From NCBI RefSeq assembly GCF_004005815.1, contig NZ_SACK01000001.1, forward strand, positions 248,001 through 312,000: a DNA stretch of 64,000 nucleotides. Direction: 5' to 3'. The DNA comes from Mucilaginibacter limnophilus (GTDB lineage: Bacteria; Bacteroidota; Bacteroidia; Sphingobacteriales; Sphingobacteriaceae). Made by a program: the position numbers and the translations under genes. The notes beneath the pieces were generated by a model. That model was not told the origin of the DNA and did no database searches. It worked only from the letters and a program-made list of their open reading frames with translations. Shown here one piece after another: positions 24,919-33,664 of the stretch; within the stretch, counting starts at the first letter, position 1; the number at the start of each line of letters is the position of its first letter.

Positions 24919-25086
24919 ATGAAACTGATCCAAAACACCCGGCAGTGTTTGAAATGCAATAGGGGTACGCTTGATTTGCGTACCAAGAGAGGTTTTTTTG
25001 TTAAAAACGTCCTCTTTTTTTTACCTATAAAGCGATATCGCTGCAATTTTTGCGACGGTAAAACCTACGTGCTTGACGGTAACTAA
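24919..25086 (+). CDS. Small zinc-ribbon protein (55 aa)
   Basis: The ATG at 24919 opens a 55-codon frame with two CxxC pairs, C10-x2-C13 (CLKC) and C42-x2-C45 (CNFC), spaced as in a zinc ribbon. Between them is a basic, hydrophobic stretch (GFFVKNVLFFLPIKRYR). There is no signal peptide. The DNA of this ORF also contains two consecutive stem-loops (see findings), so an RNA role is not excluded, but the Cys pattern argues for a protein. It is monocistronic. Confidence 0.6.
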   Translation: MKLIQNTRQCLKCNRGTLDLRTKRGFFVKNVLFFLPIKRYRCNFCDGKTYVLDGN

Positions 25087-25167
25087 GGCAGAATTTTAAT
25101 TGTGGTAAACCTAATATGGTAACTCTATTGTCCCCGCAGGTATAAGCAACCTGGCGGGGAACACGAG

Positions 25168-26010
25168 TTACTTGGTTATATCTTTAAAAAGCTGTGGGGT
25201 GGTACCATAAGTAGGTAATTTACCATCCCATTTTTCAATAAATCGACTTTGTATCAGTAACGGTGTAAGGCTTTGCTGCCTTAAGCGGTTTGCTTCAGAT
25301 TCGGCGCGTGCTTTAACAAGCAAGGCAGTAGCTTCGCCTTCGGCTTTTGCCTTCAGTACTTGTGCTTCGGCAATTGCTTGTTTCGCTTCGTTTTCTGCTT
25401 TAAGACGCGCCTGTATAGACGCATTCTTTTCGTCTATCATCTGCCTTAAAGATGCCGGGGGGGTGATCGCCGATGTTAGCTGGTCATAAATAAAACCATC
25501 TTTAGCCAGATTTTTAGTAAGTATGCTTTGTATTTTATCTTCAAATTTTTCCCGGTTGCTCATAACGCTGTCTGAAGTAAAGCTGTTGGCCACAATACGA
25601 TAGGCATCATAAATAGTATTGCGCATAAACTGCTGTTCAATCTCATTAAGCGGTTTACGGTATTGGCGATATATTTGTGGTACCAGGTTAGCGTTAACAT
25701 GATAGTTCAGTTTTGGGTCAACCTGAAACTCAGCAGCATCTTTGGTGGTAATAACAAAAGGGTCGTAATCTACATTCTGGGTGTAAGTTGGAAATTCAAC
25801 AATTTTAGTCGTCCATGTATTGTACCATACGCGCCCGGTTACAATAGTGATATTATCAACACCACGATCGGTACCATAAAGATTGATCTTTATACCCACA
25901 TTACCTGCATCAATGTTTTCATATGTAATAGGCTGAATCAGCCAAACTAAAAAGACAACAATTACAACTGCGGCTATCTGAAATATCCGCTTAAGTTTAG
26001 AAGGTTCCAT
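25168..26010 (-). CDS. SPFH/band 7 (prohibitin-like) membrane protein
   Basis: This 280-aa protein has an N-terminal membrane anchor (IFQIAAVVIVVFLVWLI), an SPFH domain (about residues 35-190, starting YENIDAGNVGIKINLYG), and a long Ala/Glu/Lys coiled coil (RLKAENEAKQAIAEAQVLKA and onward to about 255) that drives oligomerisation in this family. Prohibitin-type proteins form large membrane rings and can control FtsH-type proteases. The partner here is unknown. A 63-aa two-helix membrane protein is encoded 6 bp upstream in the same operon. Confidence 0.88.
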   Translation of the reverse strand: MEPSKLKRIFQIAAVVIVVFLVWLIQPITYENIDAGNVGIKINLYGTDRGVDNITIVTGRVWYNTWTTKIVEFPTYTQNVDYDPFVITTKDAAEFQVDPKLNYHVNANLVPQIYRQYRKPLNEIEQQFMRNTIYDAYRIVANSFTSDSVMSNREKFEDKIQSILTKNLAKDGFIYDQLTSAITPPASLRQMIDEKNASIQARLKAENEAKQAIAEAQVLKAKAEGEATALLVKARAESEANRLRQQSLTPLLIQSRFIEKWDGKLPTYGTTPQLFKDITK

Positions 26011-26016
26011 ATATAA

Positions 26017-26208
26017 TTACTTGTTTAGGGTTAACTGAAGATAAATGTAGCGAATAATCAATGCCACCAAAATTATGGCAAGCAGTATTTCGGCTACACC
26101 AATAAAAACTGAAAGGTCGCTTGGCTGAGATAGACGGTCGGCACCATATGTAAGCAGGAATACCGACGATGCTAATCCCAGTATGAGATAAAGCAGGAAA
26201 CGTATCAT
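26017..26208 (-). CDS. Small two-TM membrane protein paired with SPFH protein
   Basis: The 63-aa product has two hydrophobic helices (FLLYLILGLASSVFLLTYG and FIGVAEILLAIILVALIIRY) with a short polar linker between. Its stop lies 6 bp before the SPFH start, so the two are cotranscribed and it may be a membrane partner of the SPFH ring. I do not recognise the family. Confidence 0.65.
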   Translation of the reverse strand: MIRFLLYLILGLASSVFLLTYGADRLSQPSDLSVFIGVAEILLAIILVALIIRYIYLQLTLNK

Positions 26209-26324
26209 AGTTAAAGTTTAAGTTAAGGTAGCTTGCCAGTATGGTAAATGTAGTATTAATGCAGGTAATAAAAAACGCTCTTAATGTGGTAAAGTGTCAT
26301 TTAATATCATTTTGTAGTGGTATA

Positions 26325-26360
26325 CTAAACCGTTTATTTGTTTTCTAATATGTAAGTTTG
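26325..26360 (+). promoter_or_regulatory. Candidate operator and -7 box before the GH31 gene
   Basis: TAAACCGTTTA (26325-26335) is an 11-bp palindrome. TAAGTTTG (26353-26360) matches TAnnTTTG exactly and lies 25 bp before the start codon. No TTTG is found at the usual -33 distance. Very similar motifs precede two other PUL genes (56841 and 59541). Confidence 0.45.
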
Positions 26361-26385
26361 ACGCTTAACAAAACCAATTGTAACA

Positions 26386-28524
26386 ATGAAATTTAAATTT
26401 TTTTTGTTGTTCCTGCTTTTACTGAAATATGCCGGACTTGATGCGCAAACGGTACAACAAGTGGAAGTTGCGCCAGGTGTTATCAAACTAAACTTTGGCG
26501 TTGCTGATAAATTTAACCCTTATAATTTTTGCGATCAAAAGCCTGCGGTTGCCGCTATGAAAGCATTACCTAAAGGTAAATTACCGTTTGATATAAAAGA
26601 CATTTTAATAAGTATTACCGATAGAGGAGCAGTAGTTGAGGTCCCGTTGAAAGATGACGAGCAGTTATATGGCTTTGGGTTGCAAGTAGGTTCGTTCAAT
26701 CAACGAGGACTTAGGAAGAAACCAATTGTAAATGATAATCCGCTAAACGACCTGGGCTATACTCATGCGCCGATCCCTTTTTATGTATCTAATAAAGGCT
26801 ACGGGATTTTAATTAATACATCGCGGTACACTACATTTTACTGCGGCAGCACCAACAAACTTAACAACGGCGCAAAAGCGTTGAGTGAATCGAATGGTGG
26901 TAATTCTGTAGAGGAACTATATAAAAATAAAGCTAATGCAAACGGATCTGTTACAGCTGATATTCCGGGTGCCAAGGGTGTAGAGGTGTATGTTTTTGAA
27001 GGCCCAGAATTGTTGCAGGTATTGCAGCGTTATAACCTGTTTTCGGGAGGTGGCGCATTGCCGGCTATGTGGGGGCTGGGTGTAAAGTATCGTGTTAAAG
27101 CCGACTTCACCCAGCAGCAGGTTGGCAAAATGGCAGCCTACTTTAGGGATAACCATATGCCGTGTGATGTGCTTGGGCTCGAGCCGAAATGGCAAACAAC
27201 GGCTTATTCATGCTCATACGTTTGGAACCCAAAATACTTTCCTTCACCAAGTCAATTTATTGACACCATGAAGCAGCGCGGTTTCCATATTAACTTATGG
27301 GAACATGCCTTTGTAAATCCGGCTTCACCATTATATGAACCGTTAAAAACTAAAGCAGGTAATTACCTGGTGTGGAACGGCTTGGTACCCGACTTTGCCG
27401 ATAGCTCTGCAAGCAACCTGTTTGCAAATTATCACAAACAAACATTTGTTGAAAAGGGCATATCCGGCTTTAAAATGGACGAATGTGATAATTCAAACCT
27501 AGCATATGGCAGCGCTACATGGAGTTTTCCTGAACACAGTTCTTTTCCTTCGGGAATAGATGGCGAACAAATGCATCAGATGTTTGGTGTGCTGTATCAA
27601 AAAGCGGTTTATAATATTTATAAGCAGATGAATATCCGTACGCTGCTTGATGTAAGGGCATCAAACGCGTTCGCGTCATCATATCCTGCTGCTTTGTATA
27701 GTGATACTTATGATCATGATGAATATATCAGGATGGTTACCAACTCGGGATTTTCAGGCCTGATCTGGTCGCCTGAGGTGCGCGAATCGGCGTCAATAAA
27801 AGATTTAATGCGTCGCAGTCAAACGGCCGTATTATCGGCGCAAACACTTTATAATTCATGGTATCTTACCAATCCACCCTGGTTGCAGATAAATGTTGAA
27901 AAGAACAATAAAAACGAACTGCTGGCTAATGACAAACAGATTGAGGCTGACGTGCGTACACTGCTTAACCTGCGCATGAGTTTAGTACCATACCTATACA
28001 ACGCTTTTGCCGATTACCATTTCAAAGGTATACCACCTTTCAGAGCGTTGATAGTTGATTACCCGAACGATAAAAACGTTTACAATATTTCCAATGAATA
28101 TATGATAGGGCAGGGCTTGCTGGCGGCGCCGTTAACCGATAAGGCAGACGAGCGTAAAGTGTACCTGCCTGAAGGTGTCTGGTATGATTTCAATACCGGA
28201 CAAAAATACACCGGCGGAAAAGAATATTCCATTACCTGTAATTATACCGGTTTGCCGCTTTTTGTAAAGGAAGGTACCATATTGCCATTAGCCGAACCTG
28301 TTGAATATATTACACCATCAAGTAAGTTTGAAATTACCTGCCGTGTATACGGCAAAACAGCAAGTACTACTTTGTTTGAAGATGATGGTGTAACCTTCAA
28401 CTATGAAAAAAGCACTTATAACACTGTAGCGCTTAATTATATTAACAACAAAGGCATGGCCAAACGTTCGGGAAATTATAAGCTGAAAAGATATAATATC
28501 AAAGGCTGGCAAGTTATCCAATAA
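26386..28524 (+). CDS. Glycoside hydrolase family 31 enzyme, secreted
   Basis: The 712-aa protein begins with a signal peptide (KFFLLFLLLLKYAGLDAQ). The family layout is an N-terminal beta-sandwich (to about 215), a catalytic barrel and C-terminal beta domains. The catalytic nucleophile is Asp365 in ISGFKMDECDN. The acid/base is probably in the YSDTYDHDEYIRM segment near residues 445-457, and the SGFSGLIWSPEVRES motif follows. GH31 enzymes act on alpha-glucosides, alpha-xylosides or alpha-galactosides, and this variant (KMDE rather than WMDMNE) is not assignable. It opens the PUL and has its own promoter region. Confidence 0.88.
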   Translation: MKFKFFLLFLLLLKYAGLDAQTVQQVEVAPGVIKLNFGVADKFNPYNFCDQKPAVAAMKALPKGKLPFDIKDILISITDRGAVVEVPLKDDEQLYGFGLQVGSFNQRGLRKKPIVNDNPLNDLGYTHAPIPFYVSNKGYGILINTSRYTTFYCGSTNKLNNGAKALSESNGGNSVEELYKNKANANGSVTADIPGAKGVEVYVFEGPELLQVLQRYNLFSGGGALPAMWGLGVKYRVKADFTQQQVGKMAAYFRDNHMPCDVLGLEPKWQTTAYSCSYVWNPKYFPSPSQFIDTMKQRGFHINLWEHAFVNPASPLYEPLKTKAGNYLVWNGLVPDFADSSASNLFANYHKQTFVEKGISGFKMDECDNSNLAYGSATWSFPEHSSFPSGIDGEQMHQMFGVLYQKAVYNIYKQMNIRTLLDVRASNAFASSYPAALYSDTYDHDEYIRMVTNSGFSGLIWSPEVRESASIKDLMRRSQTAVLSAQTLYNSWYLTNPPWLQINVEKNNKNELLANDKQIEADVRTLLNLRMSLVPYLYNAFADYHFKGIPPFRALIVDYPNDKNVYNISNEYMIGQGLLAAPLTDKADERKVYLPEGVWYDFNTGQKYTGGKEYSITCNYTGLPLFVKEGTILPLAEPVEYITPSSKFEITCRVYGKTASTTLFEDDGVTFNYEKSTYNTVALNYINNKGMAKRSGNYKLKRYNIKGWQVIQ

Positions 28525-28561
28525 GATCAGGCGATGCCGCTTGTAATATTTCAGATAGAAA

Positions 28562-28591
28562 TCTGCTAAATCAATTTATTGACTATATTTG
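28562..28591 (+). promoter_or_regulatory. Promoter with shared 17-bp block before the GH38-like gene
   Basis: TGCTAAATCAATTTATT (28564-28580) lies 3 bp before a perfect -7 box TATATTTG (28584-28591). TCTG at 28562-28565 is the likely -33 element, 18 bp away. The same 17-bp block in the same geometry occurs at 51085-51101. The near-palindrome TAAATCAATTTA (28567-28578) sits between the boxes, where a repressor could block RNA polymerase. Confidence 0.6.
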
Positions 28592-28640
28592 GTGCTCTGA
28601 ACAATCAGAAACAAAACCAAAGCGATACCTGTTTTATAGC

Positions 28641-31244
28641 ATGATCTGTCACAATTCAAGGCGGCTTTCCTGCCCTACTAAATTTCTTTCGGCACTTTCT
28701 GCCGTCATACTTATATCGGTTACAACTTTTGCGCAGCAAAAAAAAGCATGGTTTGTTGATGGCTACCATGGAGGCATTTGGGGGCATTACCCGGTTTGGA
28801 ATACCCGCTTTATGGCCGACATGGTAAAAAACAATCCGCAATGGAAAATCAATATTGAAATTGAACCTGAAACCTGGGACGATGCCAGGGTGAAAGACCC
28901 TGAGGCTTATAAAGATTTTCAGGCGCTGATGGCCGATCAGTCGGCCTCGGGTATGCGTATCGAGTATGTAAACCCCGGTTATGCGCAAAGCTACACCTAC
29001 AATATTTCAGGTGAAAGTATCATCCGCCAGTTTAAGTACGGTATAGAAAAGGTAATGGCGCATTTTCCTACGGCGCAATTTACTACCTACTCGTCTGAAG
29101 AACCTTGCTTTACCAGCGCTTTGCCACAAATATTAACATCATTCGGATACAAATACGCTTCGCTGAAAAACCCTAACACCTGCTGGGGCGGTTACGTGCG
29201 CGAGTTTGGTGGCGAACTTGTAAACTGGGTTGGCCCTGATGGCACAAAGCTGATAACAGTGCCACGCTATGCTACAGAAAAGCTGCTGCCGGGTTCAACA
29301 TGGCAAACCAACGCATTCTATAACTCTGCCCAATATGTAAATGACGCATTTGCGTATGGTATTGAACATCCGGTAGGAATGACACTGCAGGATGCCGGCT
29401 GGAGAAATGGCTTATATCTTGGTAATGGCAGCAAATCATATCAGCCAACTGAATACACCACATGGCGCAACTATTTTGAAAACGTTGCTATAAAATCACC
29501 AAAACAAGACTGGAAACTTAGTCAGGAAGATGTGCTGGTAAGTTTGGTTTGGGGATCGCAGGTGTTGCAAAAGCTGGCTCAAAATGTAAGGCATGCTGAA
29601 AATAATATAGTGATGGCTGAAAAGATTGCCGCCATTAATAAGGTTTATCATAACGCGGCATGGCCAAAGGCGAACATTGATGAAGCATGGCGTAACTTGA
29701 TGCTATCGCAACACCATGATTGCTGGATAGTGCCTTACAATGGCCGTCCGGGTAATACCTGGGCCGATAAGGTAGTGAAATGGACCGCCGTAACAAATCA
29801 CGTGGCCGACAGCGTGAAATATGGCGTTGCTGAAGTTGGTAATGTGAAATACATACGTGTTTATAATACGCTTGGCATAGCACGCAGCGAGTGGGTGAGT
29901 GTTGATATTCCCGCTTCACTTGCCGGGAAACATATTATGGTGACCGACAGGGCAAATAACCCTACACCATCTCAAATAGTTAAAGACACTACATCTGCAG
30001 TGGGCAAACTTATTTTTAAGGCCGCCGTGCCATCATTAGGATATACAACTTATACCTTAGCTGAAGGTGGTTCGCCTGTCAAAGGTAATATAGTTAGCAA
30101 ACTGTCTGACGGCAGGTACAAACTGCAAACTGACCTGTACACCATTATTATAAACCCCGCAAAAGGCGGTATAATTGAAAGCCTTATAGCAAAACGCATA
30201 CTTAACCGTGAATTTGTTGATAAAGCGAGTGAACGCGGATTTAATGAACTGCGTGGCTATTTTGGTAAAGAAAAGGCATACCTGTCAAGCAAGGATAAGC
30301 CTGCTGAAGTAACAGTGCTTGATGACGGCGTGGCTTTGGCTAAAATACAAATCAAAGGCAGTTTGGGTGAACATAAGTTCACTCAAGTATTAACGCTTGC
30401 GCAAGGACAGAAACGTATTGATATGCAGGTAGCTATAGATTACACTGGCAACCCTGAAATTGGTGAGCCAACAGCGCCTAATACTTACAAAGCCACCGAT
30501 AATCATAAAGGCTTTTATAACGACCGCGAGAAGTTGATGGTGCTGTTCCCGGCAGCGTTAAAAGATCAAAAGATATATAAAAATGCGCCTTACGATGTTA
30601 CCGAAAGTAAACTGGAAAACACTTTCTTTACCCGTTGGGACAGCATTAAAAATAACGTTTTGCTTAACTGGGTTGATGTGACTGATGGTAAAGGCGCTAC
30701 AGGTATAGCTGTGTTTACCGATCATACAACAAACTACGCGCATAGTAAAGATCATACACTGGGTTTAACATTGCAGTATGCCGGCGTAGGTTTGTGGGGC
30801 AGAAACTATAAGGCAGAAGGCCGTACGCTGGTCAATTATTCACTGCTGCCGCATGCCGGTAAGTGGGATAATGCTTCTGTATGGACAGAAAGCGATAAGT
30901 GGAATGAGCCGCTTAGCGTTAAGCTGCTTGACAAACAACCCGAAGTAGATGATATTGTACGCTCACTTATAAACGTACAAGGTACCGGTTACGAGGTATC
31001 ATCGGTAATATTTGAAGGCAATGATATGCTGGTAAGGTTGTTTAACGCCGAATCAGACGATAAGGAAAAGAAGATCGCTTTTGACTTTAGTGCAAACAGA
31101 GCTCAGTTGGTTGAACTTAACGGCAATACAAAGCAAGATCTTGTTATAACCCAAAATGCAAAAGGTGAACCATCGGTACTGGTTTCAATGCCAAGGTTCG
31201 GCTTTCGTACAATAAAATTTATCAATCCTGCTAAAACTAATTAG
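28641..31244 (+). CDS. GH38-like alpha-mannosidase with divergent metal site, secreted
   Basis: This 867-aa protein has a signal peptide (SALSAVILISVTTFAQQ). The N-terminal barrel carries FVDGYHGGIWGHYPVWNTRF at the place of the usual HSHxDxGW zinc motif, SSEEPCFTSALPQIL (residues 151-165) where GH38 enzymes have PDxFGxSxxLPQIL, and LSQHHDCWIVPYNG like the family's HHD box. A long beta-rich C-terminal part follows, as in GH38. The nucleophile position seems to be Glu (153 or 154) rather than Asp, and the H-x-D zinc pair is changed. Family members cleave alpha-mannosides. The neighbouring GH92 genes support that, but activity is uncertain. Confidence 0.75.
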   Translation: MICHNSRRLSCPTKFLSALSAVILISVTTFAQQKKAWFVDGYHGGIWGHYPVWNTRFMADMVKNNPQWKINIEIEPETWDDARVKDPEAYKDFQALMADQSASGMRIEYVNPGYAQSYTYNISGESIIRQFKYGIEKVMAHFPTAQFTTYSSEEPCFTSALPQILTSFGYKYASLKNPNTCWGGYVREFGGELVNWVGPDGTKLITVPRYATEKLLPGSTWQTNAFYNSAQYVNDAFAYGIEHPVGMTLQDAGWRNGLYLGNGSKSYQPTEYTTWRNYFENVAIKSPKQDWKLSQEDVLVSLVWGSQVLQKLAQNVRHAENNIVMAEKIAAINKVYHNAAWPKANIDEAWRNLMLSQHHDCWIVPYNGRPGNTWADKVVKWTAVTNHVADSVKYGVAEVGNVKYIRVYNTLGIARSEWVSVDIPASLAGKHIMVTDRANNPTPSQIVKDTTSAVGKLIFKAAVPSLGYTTYTLAEGGSPVKGNIVSKLSDGRYKLQTDLYTIIINPAKGGIIESLIAKRILNREFVDKASERGFNELRGYFGKEKAYLSSKDKPAEVTVLDDGVALAKIQIKGSLGEHKFTQVLTLAQGQKRIDMQVAIDYTGNPEIGEPTAPNTYKATDNHKGFYNDREKLMVLFPAALKDQKIYKNAPYDVTESKLENTFFTRWDSIKNNVLLNWVDVTDGKGATGIAVFTDHTTNYAHSKDHTLGLTLQYAGVGLWGRNYKAEGRTLVNYSLLPHAGKWDNASVWTESDKWNEPLSVKLLDKQPEVDDIVRSLINVQGTGYEVSSVIFEGNDMLVRLFNAESDDKEKKIAFDFSANRAQLVELNGNTKQDLVITQNAKGEPSVLVSMPRFGFRTIKFINPAKTN

Positions 31245-31342
31245 CAGCTATAAATAAATGATTTTTGATTTGCATTGTTGCTTGATTTTAATGTAATATT
31301 GAAGTTTAAAACCAAGCTGATTATTAAGCCGTAAACCAATAA

Positions 31343-33664
31343 ATGAAGTTAAAAACCCTGGCTGTTATAGCCGCTATGCAAGGCTTATTGCCTTTCTCGT
31401 TGTCTATTGTCCCTAATGAAGTTAAGGCGCAAAGCCCTGCTTCCTATGTAAACCCTTTTATCGGTGCCAGTACAAGCACTGCACAGGCAGGCGTTTATCA
31501 TGGGCTTGGTAAAACATTTCCTGGTGCAACAACACCTTATGGTATGGTACAGGTTAGTCCGAATACTATAACAGGGGGCGATAATGGCTCAGGATATAGC
31601 TACGAGCATGAAAGTATTGAAGGTTTCGCTTTTACACAAATGAGCGGCATCGGCTGGTTTGGCGATCTTGGTAACTTCCTGGTGATGCCAACCACAGGCA
31701 AATTAAATACATTTTCGGGAAAGTTGGCAAACCCTGAAGAGGGTTACCGTTCGCGCTACACCAAAAGCAGCGAAAAAGCAAGTGCGGGATATTATTCCGT
31801 TATGCTTGATAAATACAAAGTAAAAGCTGAAATGACCGCCGCACCGCACAGTGGTATTCTTCGTTTTACTTTTCCTGAAAATAAGGATTCACGTATTCAA
31901 ATTGACCTTGCCAGAAGGGTGGGAGGTACATCAACGTTACAATATGTTAAGGTTGTTGATGAAAATACCATACAAGGCTGGATGAAATGTACACCTGATG
32001 GCGGTGGCTGGGGTAATGGTGATGGTCATGCCGACTACACGGTGTATTTCTACGCAAAATTCAGCAAGCCTTTAAAAAGCTATGGCATATGGAGCGCTAA
32101 CATTCCCGAAGGCCAAAGCCGTAAGCTTGAGGCTGTTGTAAGCGACGATTATCAGCACCTGATAGCTACTGCCGATGTATTACCTAATGTTGGAGAAAAA
32201 GAAGGCAAGCATTTAGGATTTTATACCGGTTTTGCTACCCGTAATAATGAGCAGGTACTGCTTAAAACAGGCATTTCATTTGTAAGTATTGAAGGCGCAA
32301 AAAACAATCTTGAAGCTGAAATACCAGACTGGGATTTTAACGGCGTGCAACAAAAAGCTGTAAAGCTTTGGAACGACGCTTTATCAAAAGCAACCATTAC
32401 TGGTGGTACTAAAGATGAAAAGATCGTGTTTTACACAGCGCTTTATCACACCATGATTGATCCGCGTATTGTTACCGATGTAGACGGCACTTACAATGGT
32501 GGCGATAACAAACCGCATAAACCAACTACTTTTCAAAAGCGTACCATTTTTAGTGGATGGGATGTGTTCCGCAGCCAGATGCCTTTGCAAACCATCATTA
32601 ACCCTACGTTGGTAAATGATATGATCAACTCGTTGGTTACGCTTGCAGACGAGAAAGATAAAAATTACCTGGAACGCTGGGAGCTATTAAATGCCTATAG
32701 TGGATGTATGCTTGGCAACCCGGCTGTATCAATGATAGCCGATGCTTACTCAAAAGGCATTCGTAACTATGATGTAGATAAAGCTTACAAATTGTCGGTA
32801 GGTTCCGTAGAAAAATTTGGCAATGGTGACTTAGGCTATAGTTATGATGGGGCGGGGATTGCGCTTACACTTGAGTATGCTTATACCGACTGGTGCGTTG
32901 GCCAAATGGCAAAATCTCTTGGTAAAAAAGACGATTACGTAAAATACAACAAACGCGGCCAGGCATACAAAAACATTTTTGATCCTGAAAAAAAATGGTT
33001 CCGTCCGCGTACAAAAGACGGCAGCTGGCAGGCTTGGCCTGATTCAGGCAGACTTACCCAGTGGTATGGCTGTTTTGAAACAAACCCATATCAGCAAGGT
33101 TGGTTTGTACCACAGGATGTTGCAGGTATGGTAAGGTTAATGGGTGGCAATGAAGCCGTAAAAGCCGATTTGATACACATGTTCGAAAAAACACCTGAAA
33201 ACATGATGTGGAACGACTATTACAACCACGCCAATGAGCCGGTGCATCAGGTGCCGTTCCTGTTCAACAGGATAGGCTATCCATGGCTTACCCAAAAATG
33301 GACACGTGAGATCACACGCCGTGCATATAAAAATTCAGTTGAAGGGTTGGTTGGAAATGAGGATGTTGGACAGATGTCGGCATGGTATGTACTTGCAGCT
33401 GCGGGCATACACCCAATTTGCCCGGGTGATACCAGGCAGGAGATCACCAGTCCGTCGTTTGACAAAACTGTATTTAAAGTAGCAGGTGGTACATTTACCA
33501 TCGCGGCTAAAAATAACTCTGCAAAAAATATCTATATACAAAGCGCGCGCCTTAATGGTAAGCCATATAATAAATGCTATATTGACTATAGCCAGATTGT
33601 GGCAGGTGGCTACCTTGAACTGGTAATGGGTCCGAAGCCATCGCAATGGGGCGCTAAAAAGTAA
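31343..33664 (+). CDS. GH92 alpha-mannosidase
   Basis: The 773-aa exo-enzyme has a signal peptide and an N-terminal beta-sandwich opening with YVNPFIGASTSTAQAG and YHGLGKTFPGATTPYGMVQV. Its catalytic (alpha/alpha)6 barrel carries FSGWDVFRSQMPL, ANEPVHQVPFLFN (catalytic-acid Glu632) and VGNEDVGQMSAWYVLAAAGI, the GH92 base region with its two acidic residues. The family uses calcium and inversion to remove alpha-1,2-, 1,3- or 1,4-mannose. The linkage cannot be read here. Its stop overlaps the next start (TAATG at 33662-33666), so it is coupled to the GH97 gene. Confidence 0.93.
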   Translation: MKLKTLAVIAAMQGLLPFSLSIVPNEVKAQSPASYVNPFIGASTSTAQAGVYHGLGKTFPGATTPYGMVQVSPNTITGGDNGSGYSYEHESIEGFAFTQMSGIGWFGDLGNFLVMPTTGKLNTFSGKLANPEEGYRSRYTKSSEKASAGYYSVMLDKYKVKAEMTAAPHSGILRFTFPENKDSRIQIDLARRVGGTSTLQYVKVVDENTIQGWMKCTPDGGGWGNGDGHADYTVYFYAKFSKPLKSYGIWSANIPEGQSRKLEAVVSDDYQHLIATADVLPNVGEKEGKHLGFYTGFATRNNEQVLLKTGISFVSIEGAKNNLEAEIPDWDFNGVQQKAVKLWNDALSKATITGGTKDEKIVFYTALYHTMIDPRIVTDVDGTYNGGDNKPHKPTTFQKRTIFSGWDVFRSQMPLQTIINPTLVNDMINSLVTLADEKDKNYLERWELLNAYSGCMLGNPAVSMIADAYSKGIRNYDVDKAYKLSVGSVEKFGNGDLGYSYDGAGIALTLEYAYTDWCVGQMAKSLGKKDDYVKYNKRGQAYKNIFDPEKKWFRPRTKDGSWQAWPDSGRLTQWYGCFETNPYQQGWFVPQDVAGMVRLMGGNEAVKADLIHMFEKTPENMMWNDYYNHANEPVHQVPFLFNRIGYPWLTQKWTREITRRAYKNSVEGLVGNEDVGQMSAWYVLAAAGIHPICPGDTRQEITSPSFDKTVFKVAGGTFTIAAKNNSAKNIYIQSARLNGKPYNKCYIDYSQIVAGGYLELVMGPKPSQWGAKK

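Noticed and set aside
25118..25157. CCCCGCAGGT...ACCTGGCGGGG hairpin as terminator of the SPFH operon
   Set aside because: A good stem, but no T run on the minus strand, so I left it unannotated.
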